Assembly (NCBI GenBank): GCA_039707655.1
Contig: CM077673.1
Span: forward strand, 9,124,001 to 9,188,000
Direction: 5' to 3'
Length of the DNA stretch: 64,000 nt
From: Elymus sibiricus
Taxonomy: Eukaryota; Streptophyta; Magnoliopsida; Poales; Poaceae
The notes below the pieces were generated by a model, which saw only the letters and a program-made list of their open reading frames with translations, searched no databases and had not been told where the DNA came from. Position 1 is the first letter of the stretch. Every line of letters begins with the position of its first letter. The translations under genes were made by a program, and so were the position numbers. Of this stretch, positions 45,442 through 56,546 are shown piece after piece.

Positions 45442-46640
45442 ATCTGAATTGTATACCTACCTTTTTTTTGAAATAATAATAATAATAACCAATAATGTAG
45501 GACCTACCTAAGCTACCTGTCAGCATGTTGTTGTGTTTCAGGACCAATTAATACATACATACATACATACATAGTTGTATCGTCTTATTAATTTCCAGAG
45601 CATGCTTGGAATTTCTTTCAAAGCACACGTGGTCTTTGCGCCATTTGGTGCAATGAGAAATTATTGGAAAATACACATATTTTCAGAATGCAGTGGTCTT
45701 GAATGGCATTAATTTTATACTAGCAAAAATAAAATGTGTAGGTATATCTCATTGTAGACAAGACACCTCCATTCTTTCTTTATTAAATAAAGGGGGTTAA
45801 ATTTGTTATTGTATGAAATGTGCTTGCCCACTACTAATAAATCAAGTAAAGCATGGATTTTTCTTTTCAATGTGAACATGGACTCAACTAGTTTTTACAA
45901 AGCATCCATTTCCATTGTCTTACAAAAGTAATCTCGCGTGAAATATGTACCCAAAGTATTGACAAATCTGCTGGCACCTGGTAGGAAATGCTACCAGCTA
46001 GTCGTAATTAAGCATATCTCAATGTATATAATATATGCATACATGTAGTCCTGACCAATGTAAATAAAGAATCTCAATATCGATCAATATGCCTAATACT
46101 GTACTAGGAGACCGAGATCATGGACGGATTCTAGAAGCTTCTGGCACGTCAAAACCCGTTGTAGTAGCCACCGTCGCCCGAATACACGTGTGTGTAGCAC
46201 CGACGACACACACACGTACGGCCTGGTTCAGCCTGGACGCCTCCTGCTCCACAACATCAGGCTAATCTGTGGTCTATGGGTTTTTTTTTATGAAAAGGCC
46301 TTCATGGCTAGCTTTATTACTTAAAAACACGCAATAACTCGATTCCAATCACTAGGATATGGGTGTTAGTGTATGCTAATTAAAACTTCAAGCTAATTTA
46401 CTCCGTCCGAGCGCTGTCCAGCCGAACTGGTGGGCCGCAAGCAGTAGACTGGGTATCTCTTGGCGTGGCCCAAATTAATAATGGAAGAGCGAATGGGCCT
46501 TCATGTTTTCTTAGAGAGCACGAGAGCAGATATAGCATGTTCCCGACCCATCCTCTCCCCGATACACACACAGGCGGCGGCGGCGCGCGGGGGGGGGGGG
46601 GGGGGGGGGGGCAGAAGACGTCTTGGGCGGCGACGGCGGC
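45442..46640. other. Intergenic sequence with simple repeats
   Basis: An (ATAC)n run lies at 45552-45575 and an (AAT)n run near 45473. The T-run at about 46286 followed by 'atgaaaaggccttcatggct' resembles a retroposon tail, but no target duplication was established. A G-tract of about 22 bases lies at 46589-46610. No gene is seen. Confidence 0.5.
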
Positions 46641-46762
46641 ATGTTCTACTCTCACCACCTCCTGTCACGGAGGACGCCGCTGGGGCAAATATGGATGGCC
46701 GCCACGATTCGCGCAAAGATCAAGCGCAAGCAGTTGGACGAGATCGACATCGTCGACATCTG
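46641..46762 (+). pseudogene. RAD21/REC8-type cohesin subunit, exon 1 fragment
   Basis: ATG at 46641 reads MFYSHHLLSRRTPLGQIWMA and on to KLKRKQ-like basic residues and DEIDIVDI, 40 codons plus two bases. It ends at a GT donor (46763) in the position where DI-C-EE would follow in plant RAD21/SCC1/SYN proteins. MFYSH..L..+.PLG.IW.A is the signature N-terminus of kleisin cohesin subunits, which close the cohesin ring around sister chromatids. No further exons are found on this strand within the window, so this is a gene fragment unless a very long intron spans beyond it. Without splicing the frame stops at TAG right after the exon. Confidence 0.75.
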
Positions 46763-47743
46763 GTAGCTTCTCCCGACCCCAGGGAAACAAGTCCACATAA
46801 CCCCCAGGGTTTCAAAACCGACTAATCCACCCCCTCGGGTCCGGTTAATTAATCCCCTGAGCTTATGAAAACCAGGCAGAGTCAAACACCCCCTCACGCT
46901 GCTGTTTACAATGATTTTTACTAGTGGTGTAGGTTGGAGGAAGAATTAGGGAGAGCACCTTGGTTGTTGCCGATCCATATCATGTGTTAATATAGGGTTA
47001 CAGGGGCGTGGGCAGCGCTGGTTTACAAGGAGCGCGACGTGCGCAGGTTAGAGGGGATCCCTAAGTGCTAACAAGGCCGGAAGATATATATGTGCAATTT
47101 CATCCACAACAACAGGAACCATATATTTTTGTACTAAACTTTTATATTCTTCTATACATATTATTTTTTTAGACTACAACCTAATGAACATAAATAGACT
47201 ACAACCTAATGAACATTATGTTAAGTAGATATATATGTGCAATTTCATCCACAACTTTTGATTTGAAAGACCGATACCTAGACTACATAAATCCAAACAC
47301 AATACATAAGTGCATATCAAATAATCAAATCAATGCGCACAAATAGAATTGACGCCATATTTATTTTTACACAAATGATTACCATAAAGCGATGCTACTT
47401 TAGTATTAAGTATCAAGTAAAGAGCACACCCATATTTTCAATTTATTACAGAGTTTATTTGTCAAGATTTAGTTGCCAACTACTCGATTTATACCATATA
47501 ATTTCTTCAAATATACTTACCTAATAATACACTAGAAAGCACTTTTAAGATTTTTTAGACAATATGCTTTAGGAAGCTCTATCATGATATTTAACGACAA
47601 TTAAATAAAGATAAGTGCACACACCCGCACAATTTGTGCACACTATATTATTTATGCAATCATCAAAGTTAACTTTCGTTAAGAGACATAACTTCATTTA
47701 GCATACTTTTTTTACTGATGTACATTACGACCGTTGGACAAAG
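46763..47743. other. AT-rich sequence with the left arm of an inverted repeat
   Basis: 47102-47190 ('aacaacaggaaccatatatt', then 'gactacaacctaa') is the inverse of 50291-50376. The sequence 'agactacaacctaatgaac' is itself repeated at 47172 and 47199. Nothing else is recognised. Confidence 0.6.
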
Positions 47744-50218
47744 TGTAAGAGCACATTTCTCCATGTGTGGTTTTGGGTAATTGATGACAATCCCTATGGA
47801 CTAATGGTTGCCTTAAGTTATATTCGAAGGATTTGTCCATAGGCACTTCTTGAAGTCCATCTGTTGGTTTCAAGGAGTTTATATGGTGACCAAGGTGGTA
47901 TTCAAGGTTTTATCCAAAGATTGGTCATAGAGAAGATAAGATACAAGGTTGATCAAGACTAAGTCAAAGAGTGAATCAAGTTGATCAACACACAAAGCGT
48001 ACAAGATGTACCGAGAGGGATCAAGTGATCCTATGGTATGGTAAGCATTGTCCATTACGCTTTGTGTACTAACCCATGTTCCCTGTGAGTGTTCTTTGTG
48101 GGGTTAGGTATGCTTCCATGGGCGAGCATCAATAAGAAGATCCCATACAATCCATGGAGGATGACATCAAGTGGTGATCGTCATCAAGGTTGCGGTGTGC
48201 AAGTTCAAGTGGAGCATCACTGAGAGATCATGCTTGAAGCTTGCCATCCATTGTGGTGACAATGGACTTGTGAAGATGTGCCGAAGAGTGGCTCACCCAT
48301 AGTGGAGTATGGGGGAGCAATCAACCAGTCTTCATCGAGCCAACGCAATCAAGAAAGGTGGTCCATCTTGAGGAAGTCAAGATCGTCATCATCTAGCTCA
48401 AGTGGACTATGCGCAAGGCTAAGGTTTGACCTTGATAGGGTTTTCTATTTTACCGGTCTCATAGTGATAGTTGGGAGACTGGGTTATAGGATAGATAGCC
48501 GTACTATCAAGGGGGCTCTCAAGTGAGTAGCTTGATCGTATCATTCGTTGAGAGCTCAAACCATTGCATTCTTGGCATCATCATCTTTCCTGGTTCTTGG
48601 TTGGTTTTTCTCTTTGAGGTTTCTTGAGCTTATGGTCAGCTTCATGACAAGCTCAAGTTCATAAAAAACGGAGTCCATATGCATCTTCTATGATGTTTTC
48701 GATGTTGGAGTTTTTGCCGGTTCTTCATTGATAGAGGTTTCACATCTCTATACCATTGGCATTTTTATACTGTCTCTTCTTAAGAAAACCAGTCGCTGTT
48801 GGATAGCTCTTGTCGTCCTGAATCCAAAAAGCTTGAGTTTGCTCAATTCGGAGCTCGTATGCGAAAGTTATGGTAGTACCGCTCGGTACCACGGTAGTAC
48901 CGCTCCGGCGGTACTTCCGCTATGTACTACCGCTGCTACTACCGCTTATATTTTCCTTCTGGTGCCCACGGGGGCCTCTGGCCATTTTCGGCGGAAGTAC
49001 CGCTCCCCCAGAGCGGTACTACCGTTTTAGGCGGAAGTACCGCTCTCCCCAGAGCGGTACTGCCGCCCTGAGGTTCCGTGGCTACTTCCGCCTAAGTGTT
49101 TCTTCTGGCTTCTTGGGATTATTTGAGCAGAAGTACCGCTCCCTCCAGAGCGGTACTACCGCTCTGTTGTTCCAGGACGGGTATAAGCGGAAGTACCGCT
49201 CCCCTGAGCGGTACTACCGCTTGTGTGCGGGCTGTGTGGGTAATGGTTGGATTTTCGGCGGAAGAGAGAGGAGATCTAGATCCACATTTCCACCAATCAC
49301 TTTCTCCTCTAAGTGAGGGGAACCCCTTGGATCTAGATCTTGGAGTTCTTTGTGTTCTTCTTTGTTCTTCCTCTCATTTTCCTCCCTAGCATTAGTTGCT
49401 TTGGTGGGATTTGGGAGAGAAGGACTTGGGCACTTCGTGTGCCCTTGCCATTGCATTTGGTGCATAGGTTTGAGTTCTCCACGGTGATACGTGGAAGTGA
49501 AGTTTGAGAAGCTTATTACTCTTGGGTTTTTGAGCACCCTAGAGCTTGTTCCTCTTGGGTGCCTTGGCGCCCTAGACGGCTTGTGTTGCCTCGAAGCTCA
49601 ATCATTGTGGTGCAAAGCTCCGGGCAAGCGTCGGGGTCTCCAATTAGGTTGTGAAGATTGCCCCGAGCATTTGAGGTCACCTCGGAGCCACAGTCCGTTG
49701 TGGTGAAGCTTCGTGGTGTCATTGGGAGCCTCCAATTAAGTTGTGGAGATTGCCCCAACCTAGTTTGTACGGGTTCGGTGACCGCCCTCAAGGGCCCCTT
49801 AGTGGAATCACGACATCTTGCATTGTGCGAGGGCGTGAGGAGATTACGGTGGCCCTAGTGGCTTCTTGGGGAGCATTGTGCCTCCACACCGCTCCGAACG
49901 GAGATTAGCATCCGCAAGGGTGTGAACTTCGGGATACATCGTCGTCTTCGCGTGCCTCGGTTATCTCTTACCCGAGCCCTTTACTTATGCACTTTACTTT
50001 GTGATAGCCATATTGTTTCTTGTTATATATCTTGCTATCACTTAGTTGTCTATCTTGCTTAGCATAAGTTGTTGGTGCACATAGGTGAGCCTAGTTGTTT
50101 TAGGTTTTGTGCTTGACTAATTAAACAATATTTTTATTCCGCATTTGTTCAATCCTAAATCGTAATTATTTTAAAGCGCCTATTCACCCCCCCTCTAGGC
50201 GACATCCACGTCCTTTCA
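47744..50218 (+). mobile_element. 2475-bp solo LTR, Sirevirus/Maximus-like
   Basis: Begins TGTAAGAGCACATTTCTCC and ends CATCCACGTCCTTTCA, with the perfect target duplication CAAAG at 47739-47743 and 50219-50223. There is no internal domain. The 3' end (CACCCCCCCTCTAGGCGACA) matches the style of the LTRs at 28982 and 54440. The middle holds many copies of agcggtactaccgct-like near-palindromes (about 48870-49230). Short reading frames inside are not genes. Confidence 0.92.
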
Positions 50219-50223
50219 CAAAG

Positions 50224-50619
50224 AATACAATAATTAATAATAACAATATTGTTGTATGATTAAATATGCCAACTAAGTGGATAACATCATACTCTTTTAG
50301 GTTGTAGTCTAAAAAATAATATATATAGAAGAATATAAAAGTTTAGTACAAAAATATATGGTTCCTGTTGTTGAGGAGGGTCTTCCGACCTATTGGTCGG
50401 CCCTGTATGCATAAATAAATCCAACGAAACTGACTAGTCATATTAGGAAGGATGAATGAAGCAAGCAACACTTTAATTCAGGTGAAGAAAAGAAAGTTGA
50501 CCTCCAACTTTGCCTGATTCTTGGACAAATCATCTACAAGGAAGATAAGAAATTTGAATCTAAACATTTGATTCCAATACGCAGTAGCGAGCAAAATAAG
50601 GCAAGAGGAGATGGCCTTA
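50224..50619. other. Right arm of the inverted repeat and unassigned sequence
   Basis: 50291-50376 is the inverse of 47102-47190. From 50376 to 50619 there is a non-repetitive A-rich stretch which, read on the minus strand, lies downstream of the cohesin exon fragment. No other feature is seen. Confidence 0.55.
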
Positions 50620-50669
50620 CTGGCCGTTGAGAAGCTTCACCTTCCTCTGGTACACGATCACCACGCCAC
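50620..50669 (-). pseudogene. RAD21/REC8-type cohesin subunit, second exon fragment, opposite strand
   Basis: On the minus strand an acceptor (TCGCTCGCAG) precedes coding sequence reading GGVVIVYQRKVKLL, followed by NG and a GTAAGG donor, 50 bases in all. GG(V/A)(V/A)IVYERKVK is a conserved stretch about 20 residues after the part encoded by exon 1 of plant RAD21/REC8 proteins. The fragment thus belongs to the same kind of gene as 46641-46762 but lies in opposite orientation 3.9 kb away. The intermediate exon (EEILNP...ALRLS region) is not found. Confidence 0.6.
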
Positions 50670-50850
50670 CTGCGAGCGAGAAGATAACAACAAACAAACA
50701 AACGTGCGATACACCCCCCAATTCGGCACCAACGAGGAGAGGAGAGGAGCGAAATAACTTTTATTTTGAGAAATTTTGTTTTTGAAAAAAATGACGAGGT
50801 GGTGTGAATGGCGTGTTGAAGGCCCAATCTGCGGCCGGTGTCTCGAAATC

Positions 50851-51719
50851 ACTAATTGAGGAGTACTTCTTTCAAGGATCACTCCCACCTCCCCAGGTTG
50901 CGACAAGTGGCAGTGCGCCACTTGTCACAACCTGGGAGTTTTCCCTTTTTTCGTAGATTCGTATTTTCAAAACGTTTTATCACCTGAACCGTGTGTCCAA
51001 ATCTCAAATCGTTTTTACCGTTGGGTTCCTCGCGTCGAGATCTGCAAAACTAGATCCCATGATGATAGATTTTTATGAACATTTTTTACGAAAAAAACCA
51101 GACGAAAAAACCGCGCCTCTTGCAAAAAAACAGAAAACGCGTGTTTTTTCCTTTCCGAGAGGTTGCAAAAAAAAATAAAAAACTCGTTTTTTTCCTTTTT
51201 GAGAGGCACAACCGTGCCTCTTGTGAAAAACAACAACTGAAAAACGCGTTTTTTCCCTTTTCGAGTGGCACGGCCATGCCTCTCGTGGAAGCAAAACCAT
51301 GCCTCTCGCGAAAAAAACAACAACCGGAAAACGCATTTTTTTCCTTCCCAAGAGGCACGGCCGTGCCTGTCGCGAAGGCAAAACCATGCCTCTCGTGAAA
51401 GCAAAACTGTGCCTCTCGAGAAAAAAAAATTAGAAACGTGTTTTTTTCCTTTTTGAGAGGCACGGCCGTGCCTCTCGCGAAAAAAACAAGTTTTTTTGTG
51501 ATTTTTTTCGTCCAAGAGCTCAGCAAGACCGGTGAAAAACCGGAACACAAAAATCCCGGGGAAAAACCAATCTAAAAAGCTGAAAAGGCATGTGACAAAA
51601 TAAAAAAATCCGACGGGAACACTCAGAACGCGACATGTGGCGACGGCTGAGAACACGCTAAGTGGCGGCGCGTGGGAGTGATGGTTGGGAGGCTTTCATG
51701 AGATTACTCCTCAACTAGT
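50851..51719. mobile_element. Palindrome-rich TIR element (non-autonomous DNA transposon)
   Basis: Inverted ends ACTAATTGAGGAGTACTTCT (left) and the inverse of AGATTACTCCTCAACTAGT (right), with 'atcactcccac' inside both. The interior (about 51110-51500) has six or more units of a GC palindrome, GGCACGGCCGTGCC or a variant, joined by A-runs and 'aaaacgcgttttttcc'. The reading frames here are repeat artefacts. No convincing target duplication was found. Confidence 0.65.
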
Positions 51720-51834
51720 TGCTCTCTCGGTGTCTACCTTGTTGGAGAAGATGAGATAGCTTCCTTGGGCCCGCCTCTCCCTCCGGCCCACTGAATGAAG
51801 GCGTGATCTGGTCAGTGAAGCCCACACCCAGTTC

Positions 51835-52865
51835 TCTTTTTTTTTGAACGTAAATAGCTTTATTCCTCATATAATTGCAAGATCGTTTACATAGTTGTGA
51901 AGAATAAAGTCAGGGACGGAGGTATCCCACACTTCAGAAATACTATTACTGAAGCAATGCTTCGCTAATACACCCGCTACCATATTAGCTTCTCTGCTGC
52001 AGAACTCATAGCTAATACTCGCAAACTCCATTGCCAAGAGGGAGCACTTTACGACCACAGGGGCATCTATTCCCATGTACTCATCAGGATGAGAAATAGC
52101 CTCCAGAGCATTCATGCAATCTGACTCAATGATGAGCTTTGTGCATCCCAGGTTCGCTGCTAGATAAAGTCCAGATTTGATGGCCATTAGCTCAGCTGAT
52201 TTCGCGCTTGAGACATGATGTAACACTTGTGTTGCTGCTCCTAGGAAGTTTCCCCGGTCATCACGTGCAACAACTCCACAAGCTCCCCGAAGGTTTTCCG
52301 CATGAAATGATGCGTCAACGTTTACTTTTATAACCCCCCTACTTGGTTTTTTCCAAACTTGCTCACTTTTGTGGATGGGCTGTTTTGATGTATTTGATCG
52401 AACAAAATTGGTAGCAAGTACCCGGATTGAGGTGGCTGATTGTTCAGGAGTTAGAACCATCTCTCCCTTCGTCATTTGCCTCCTTTGCCACCATATAAAC
52501 CACATGGCCACCAAGATGAGCTCAGCAAAAGGTATGTCCTGTGTTATCTTATGCAGGCGGATCAAGATATCCAAGTTGATAGCACCAGATCGGTCTTGCA
52601 CAACTTCTTTTTCGATCTCCTCGGTTAGTCCTAGTGAGGACCACACTTGCCGTGCTCTGTCGCATGTGAATAGACAATGTTGAATGTTCTCCACCCCAAC
52701 TTTGCATATTGGGCATTGCGGAATCAAGGGTATATGTCTATCCGCTAGCACACCGTAACAAGGTAATACTCCCTTTAGTACTTTCCAACCGAAATGGTTG
52801 ATCTTTCCCGGTAAGCGGAGATGCCAAAGTTCCTTCCAAACCCCGCACAGTATAGAGCTCCTCGG
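51835..52865 (-). mobile_element. 5'-truncated LINE with poly(A) tail
   Basis: Minus-strand poly(A) (T-run 51835-51846) and a 15-bp perfect target duplication GCCCACACCCAGTTC at 51820-51834 and 52866-52880. These are the marks of target-primed reverse transcription. Only the last ~1 kb of the element is present. Confidence 0.93.
51867..52865 (-). pseudogene. LINE ORF2 C-terminus: zinc-binding and RNase H domains
   Basis: An uninterrupted frame of about 330 codons. It starts inside the zf-RVT region (CPICKVGVENIQHCLFTC) and continues through a linker to an RNase H-like domain (KVNVDASFHAENLRGACGVV, ELMAIKSGL, IIESDC, REANMVAGVLA) at residues about 180-330. The Asp/Glu/Asp pattern of RNase H is visible. 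Endonuclease and reverse transcriptase are absent because of 5' truncation. Codons upstream of 52865 belong to the host sequence. Confidence 0.9.
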
Positions 52866-52976
52866 GCCCACACCCAGTTCCACAACTCGCAAGGAAGGAA
52901 GGAAGGATTCATTCCCCTAAAAAAAGTCACAAGGAGTTGTTAAAAAAAAGTCACAAGGAAGGAAAGGGGGGAAGAA

Positions 52977-54095
52977 ATGTGGCCGACGGCGTGGACGAGG
53001 GCGAGCAAGCTTTTACGGCGGCTCGGCGACGTCCGTCCGTCAATAAGATCCGGTCAGGATGTCCGATAAGCAGCAACACATGTCCTCTCTAGATTCAGGT
53101 TTTCCCGCACTCATCTTGTTTGCTTGGATTTCAGGCTCAGCTCCTCTGCGGGTGCGGCTGCGGGTGCCGGCGGAGAGAGCAAGAGTCAGATCCCGAGGAA
53201 GAGGGTGGTGACCATCGGGGCCATGAGCCTGGCCGGGGGAGTCGCCCTCAGTGCCATCAACGACCTCGCAATCTTCCACGGATGCACCACGTCTCTTCTA
53301 CCTCTCTCTCTGCTTTCTCTGCATCTCCTCTCTAGATTCAATCAGTTATACTTTCTTTCTTTCTTTCTTTCTTTCCATATATATAAAACTGCTAGCTAGC
53401 TAGATACATACTAGATTCAACATTTTATTATGCATCTACTCTACTCTACTCTACTCTACTGTATGCAGGTTTTTCAGTTAGGGAAATGAAATAAATATGC
53501 AATGCACCAACAAAAATCATATACATCTCTTATTAAATCTTTCATTCATGTTTTGTATGATAATGATGATGATGATGCTGATATGTACAACTACAACCAT
53601 TCAGGAAGGCGATCGACAAGGCTACCGAGCACCCAGAGGTCGTACAAGCAATCGGTCTGCCTATAGCTAGAGGGCCATGGTATGATGCGTCAGTCGTTCT
53701 GGGTCATCGGCGGCGATCCGTGTTGTGCACGTTCCCGGTTACCGGCCCACGGGGGTCGGGAGTCTTTCACATCGAGGCCATCCGCAATGGAGGTTCCTCA
53801 CCTCTCCTTTTTTTTTCTTTTGGTTCAGACTCCCTTGATATGTATGGCTCATGTCTGATTTATCTTGTGTTGTCTTGTGCATAATAAAGAGGATGGCGTG
53901 CTTTCGTTTCTGCGCCACCACGACTGAGAGATACTGGCCATGGATGCTCGCCTGGAACTGCAAGCAGTACCTTCAGATGATGATGGCCATCAGCAGCAAC
54001 CACTTGCGATGAACCTGAACCTGATGACCACCGCTGCTCATGACGACAACAAGTGTAAGACTAGTAGTACTGCTGGTGGTGGGAAAATCAGTTGA
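52977..54095 (+). pseudogene. COA1-like gene copy B, four exons with donor change and premature stop
   Basis: Exons 52977-53065, 53135-53290, 53605-53792 and 53890-53927/54095 join in one frame. The N-terminus is Arg-rich (MWPTAWTRASKLLRRLGD), suggesting mitochondrial import. One membrane segment (TIGAMSLAGGVALSAIND) is followed by a domain with HPEVVQAIGLPIARGPWYD and TFPVTGPRGSG. This pattern fits COA1-type cytochrome oxidase assembly proteins of the inner mitochondrial membrane; the assignment comes from motif memory. Two defects are visible. The exon 1 donor is AT instead of the GT in copy A. TGA at 53925-53927 ends the protein at 156 aa, although the frame continues open to 54093-54095 (212 codons). 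Probably a pseudogene, or at best a truncated product. Confidence 0.7.
53345..53460. repeat. (TTTC)n and (TCTAC)n microsatellites in COA1 copy B intron 2
   Basis: 53351-53375 is a (TTTC)6-type run and 53433-53460 a (CTCTA)5-type run. A (GAT)n run follows near 53563. Confidence 0.85.
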
Positions 54096-54326
54096 GAGTC
54101 GAGCCTTTCTTTTCTTTTCTTTTCTTTTCTTGTCGTTGCGACAAGAGGAACAAATATAGAAATTTGGTTTGATGGAGGTGGCAATAATAATTGAATTGAG
54201 CATCACTTGACTCACTTGGGTGGGTGTAAGTAAATCATCTAGTATGTAATATATACCCCCTCCTACTACTAGTGAACTATCTGGAGATGAATCATATCCC
54301 ATTTGCATCTTATCTTGAAACAAGGA

Positions 54327-54358
<32 letters not shown>

Positions 54359-54439
54359 AATGTGGTGTCCAGAATTAGGAGGGGAGGGGAGGGGGCATGC
54401 AGTTGGTGCTAGGCCAGGCATCTTCCTACATAAAGAAAG
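54096..54439. other. Downstream sequence with (TTTTC)n and (GAAA)n microsatellites
   Basis: (TTTTC)n at about 54103-54131 and (GAAA)n at about 54325-54360. Probable 3' UTR of copy B at the start. The last bases, GAAAG, would be the target duplication of the element starting at 54440; its partner lies outside the window. Confidence 0.6.
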
Positions 54440-56053
54440 TGCGTTATATCGACTAGAGGGGGGGGTGAATAGGCGATTTTTACAAATTCATCACTGAGGA
54501 ATTTCAACTTGAGGAATTTGAAATGTGATGAATAACTTGCAGCGGAATAAGTACTTAGGTGCATGCGAAACATAGCAGTAGCATGGTCATCGTGATGAAA
54601 TAGAGCATGCACAGATTACAGGTAGCGTGATACAGGATGCGCAGGTGATGAACAAGGTAACTTGAAGAATTTGGGGTGAGGAAATTGAGAAAGTCTTCAG
54701 TCAAATTCTTCAAACAGTAACGATCAATTTCATCAACATGTATACGAGGAAATAGAAGGGTTGAGGAATTAGAACCAGGTAGCTCGATGAAGACAATGAT
54801 TTGATGACCCAGTTCCAACTGCTGTGACAGTCATACGTCTGGTTTGGAGCGGCCTGGTATTTAAACCAGAAGACACAGAGTCCCGGAACACACAGTCCCT
54901 ACCGTATTCTCCTTGAGCTAAGGTCACACAGACCTCGCCCAACACTCGTGGTAAGTCTTCAGGGTAGACTTCCAAAACCCTCACAAACTGGTCACCCGGC
55001 GATCCACAATTTACTGCTGGATGCTCTAGACCAAGGTCACTCCGTGATCCCCAATTGACTGCAGGATGCACTAGACCATGACGCCTAACCGTCTGGAAGA
55101 TACCCAGTCTTCAAAGGTAACAAGCGTCGGTTCCACACAGGAACAATTTCTTCAGTGATGCTCAATCACTTTGGGTTTGGTGGTTTGGTTTGGGGTTTTT
55201 CCTCACTGATGATTTTCTCTCAAAGTCTTCGGAGGATGGGTTTTTCCTCACTGATGATTTTCGCTCAAAGTCCTCGAGGAATGGGATGCTCTCAAATGAC
55301 AAGTGTCAGTTCTCTCTCGGAGCAGCCAACCAGCTAGTGGTTGTAGGGGGTGGCTATTTATAGCCAGGGAGCAACCTGACATGATAAGACATAAATGCCC
55401 CCAATGATATGACCGTTATATGGATAGGATGATTGGAGACAGCTGGCACTTAGCACAGCAACGGTCGGAATTTCGAACTATGAAAGTCCTCAGGCTTATC
55501 ATGTTCCTCACTTGTAGGCAATTCGCACTGGCGAAATCCTAACTCCTCAGTCAGACCAATTTCCTCAGAGACCAGAAGATCATCGTCTCTGTCACTGAAG
55601 AACTTGACTGAACTGCAAGAGATTTCCAAAGGCTTCACTCGAAGGATTGGATAGGTTGAGGCTTTTGAGTTGAGCATCAGTTGGAAATTTTCCTTAGTAT
55701 TACCTCGGCCCCCTTTAACAGTACGGTGTTTCCTATGACTCAAAGAAAAGGAAATGAAATTACGAAAACAAAAGTCTTCACGCTTCATAGTCCTCGTTCA
55801 TATCTTCAAGGTCACACCGACTTCTTCTTTTTCAAAGTCTTCAGGAAATACCAAAGTCTTCAGCAAAGTCTTCACCAAAGTCTTCACCAAAGTCTTCAGT
55901 TGAAGACATACATTTTTAGGGGTCGATAATCTTCGAATGTATCAAACTCCTCAGCGACTTATAGAGCCTGTGTACACTCACAAACGCATCAGTCTCTTAA
56001 CCTATAAGTCTTCAATACACCAAAATCACTAAGGGGCACTAGATGCACTAACA
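54440..56053 (-). repeat. 3' LTR of the Sirevirus-like element
   Basis: 1614 bp. Minus-strand limits are TGTTAGTGCATCTAGTGCCC and CGATATAACGCA. The polypurine tract AAAAAGGGGGAGAT (56054-56069 on the minus strand) directly precedes it. The LTR contains repeated 'aagtcttcag' and 'cctcactgatgattttc' units. Confidence 0.88.
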
Positions 56054-56069
56054 ATCTCCCCCTTTTTGG

Positions 56070-56546
56070 TGATTGATGACAAATAGGTTAAGTTTTCAAC
56101 GGGGATAATAATATGAAGTGTAAGTACTGAGTTTGAGGAATTTGATTGCAAGATATAGAAGAACTCCCCCTGAAGATGTGCATATTTGAGGAATTTGCTT
56201 TGGACTGCAAATGCACATGACAGGTGAAAAACATGGAGAACTCCCCCTATATCTTGTAATCCATACACGCATTTAATATATATCATGAGGAAATTGAAAT
56301 GCATGATGGAAAATGGGGTCTGAGGAAATAGCATGCGGAAAGCAGTTCAAAAGCATTAGACCACCATCGGACTTAAGTTTACAACTCAACCAACAAAAGC
56401 TTCAGAAGAGCGAGAGTTGTAACTTAAACAAAAAAAAAACAGCCCATATATAGAGACCCGCTTGAAGACTAACTCAAAGTTTCTCCCCCTTTGTCATCGA
56501 AGACCAAAAGGGACGAAAAAGTGAGGACTAACGCCCCTGAAGAATT
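56070..56546 (-). other. Non-coding stretch between accessory gene and polypurine tract
   Basis: About 480 bp with a second 'tctccccctttgtcatcgaag' block at 56480 resembling the polypurine region. This region probably holds the 3' end of the accessory transcript. No open frame. Confidence 0.6.

Larger units (their letters stand above)
51729..52976 (+). repeat. COA1 copy B promoter region, duplicate of 42042-42249
   Basis: 51729-51834 and 52866-52976 match 42042-42249 ('ggagaagatgagat', 'ccctccggcccactgaatga', 'ctcgcaaggaaggaaggaag'). The LINE at 51835-52865 separates the two halves. This shows that the duplication covered upstream sequence as well as exons. Confidence 0.85.

Noticed and set aside
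51015..51656. Phe/Arg-rich frames of 100-213 codons
   Set aside because: Periodic translation of the palindromic repeat units of the TIR element; the same happens on both strands.
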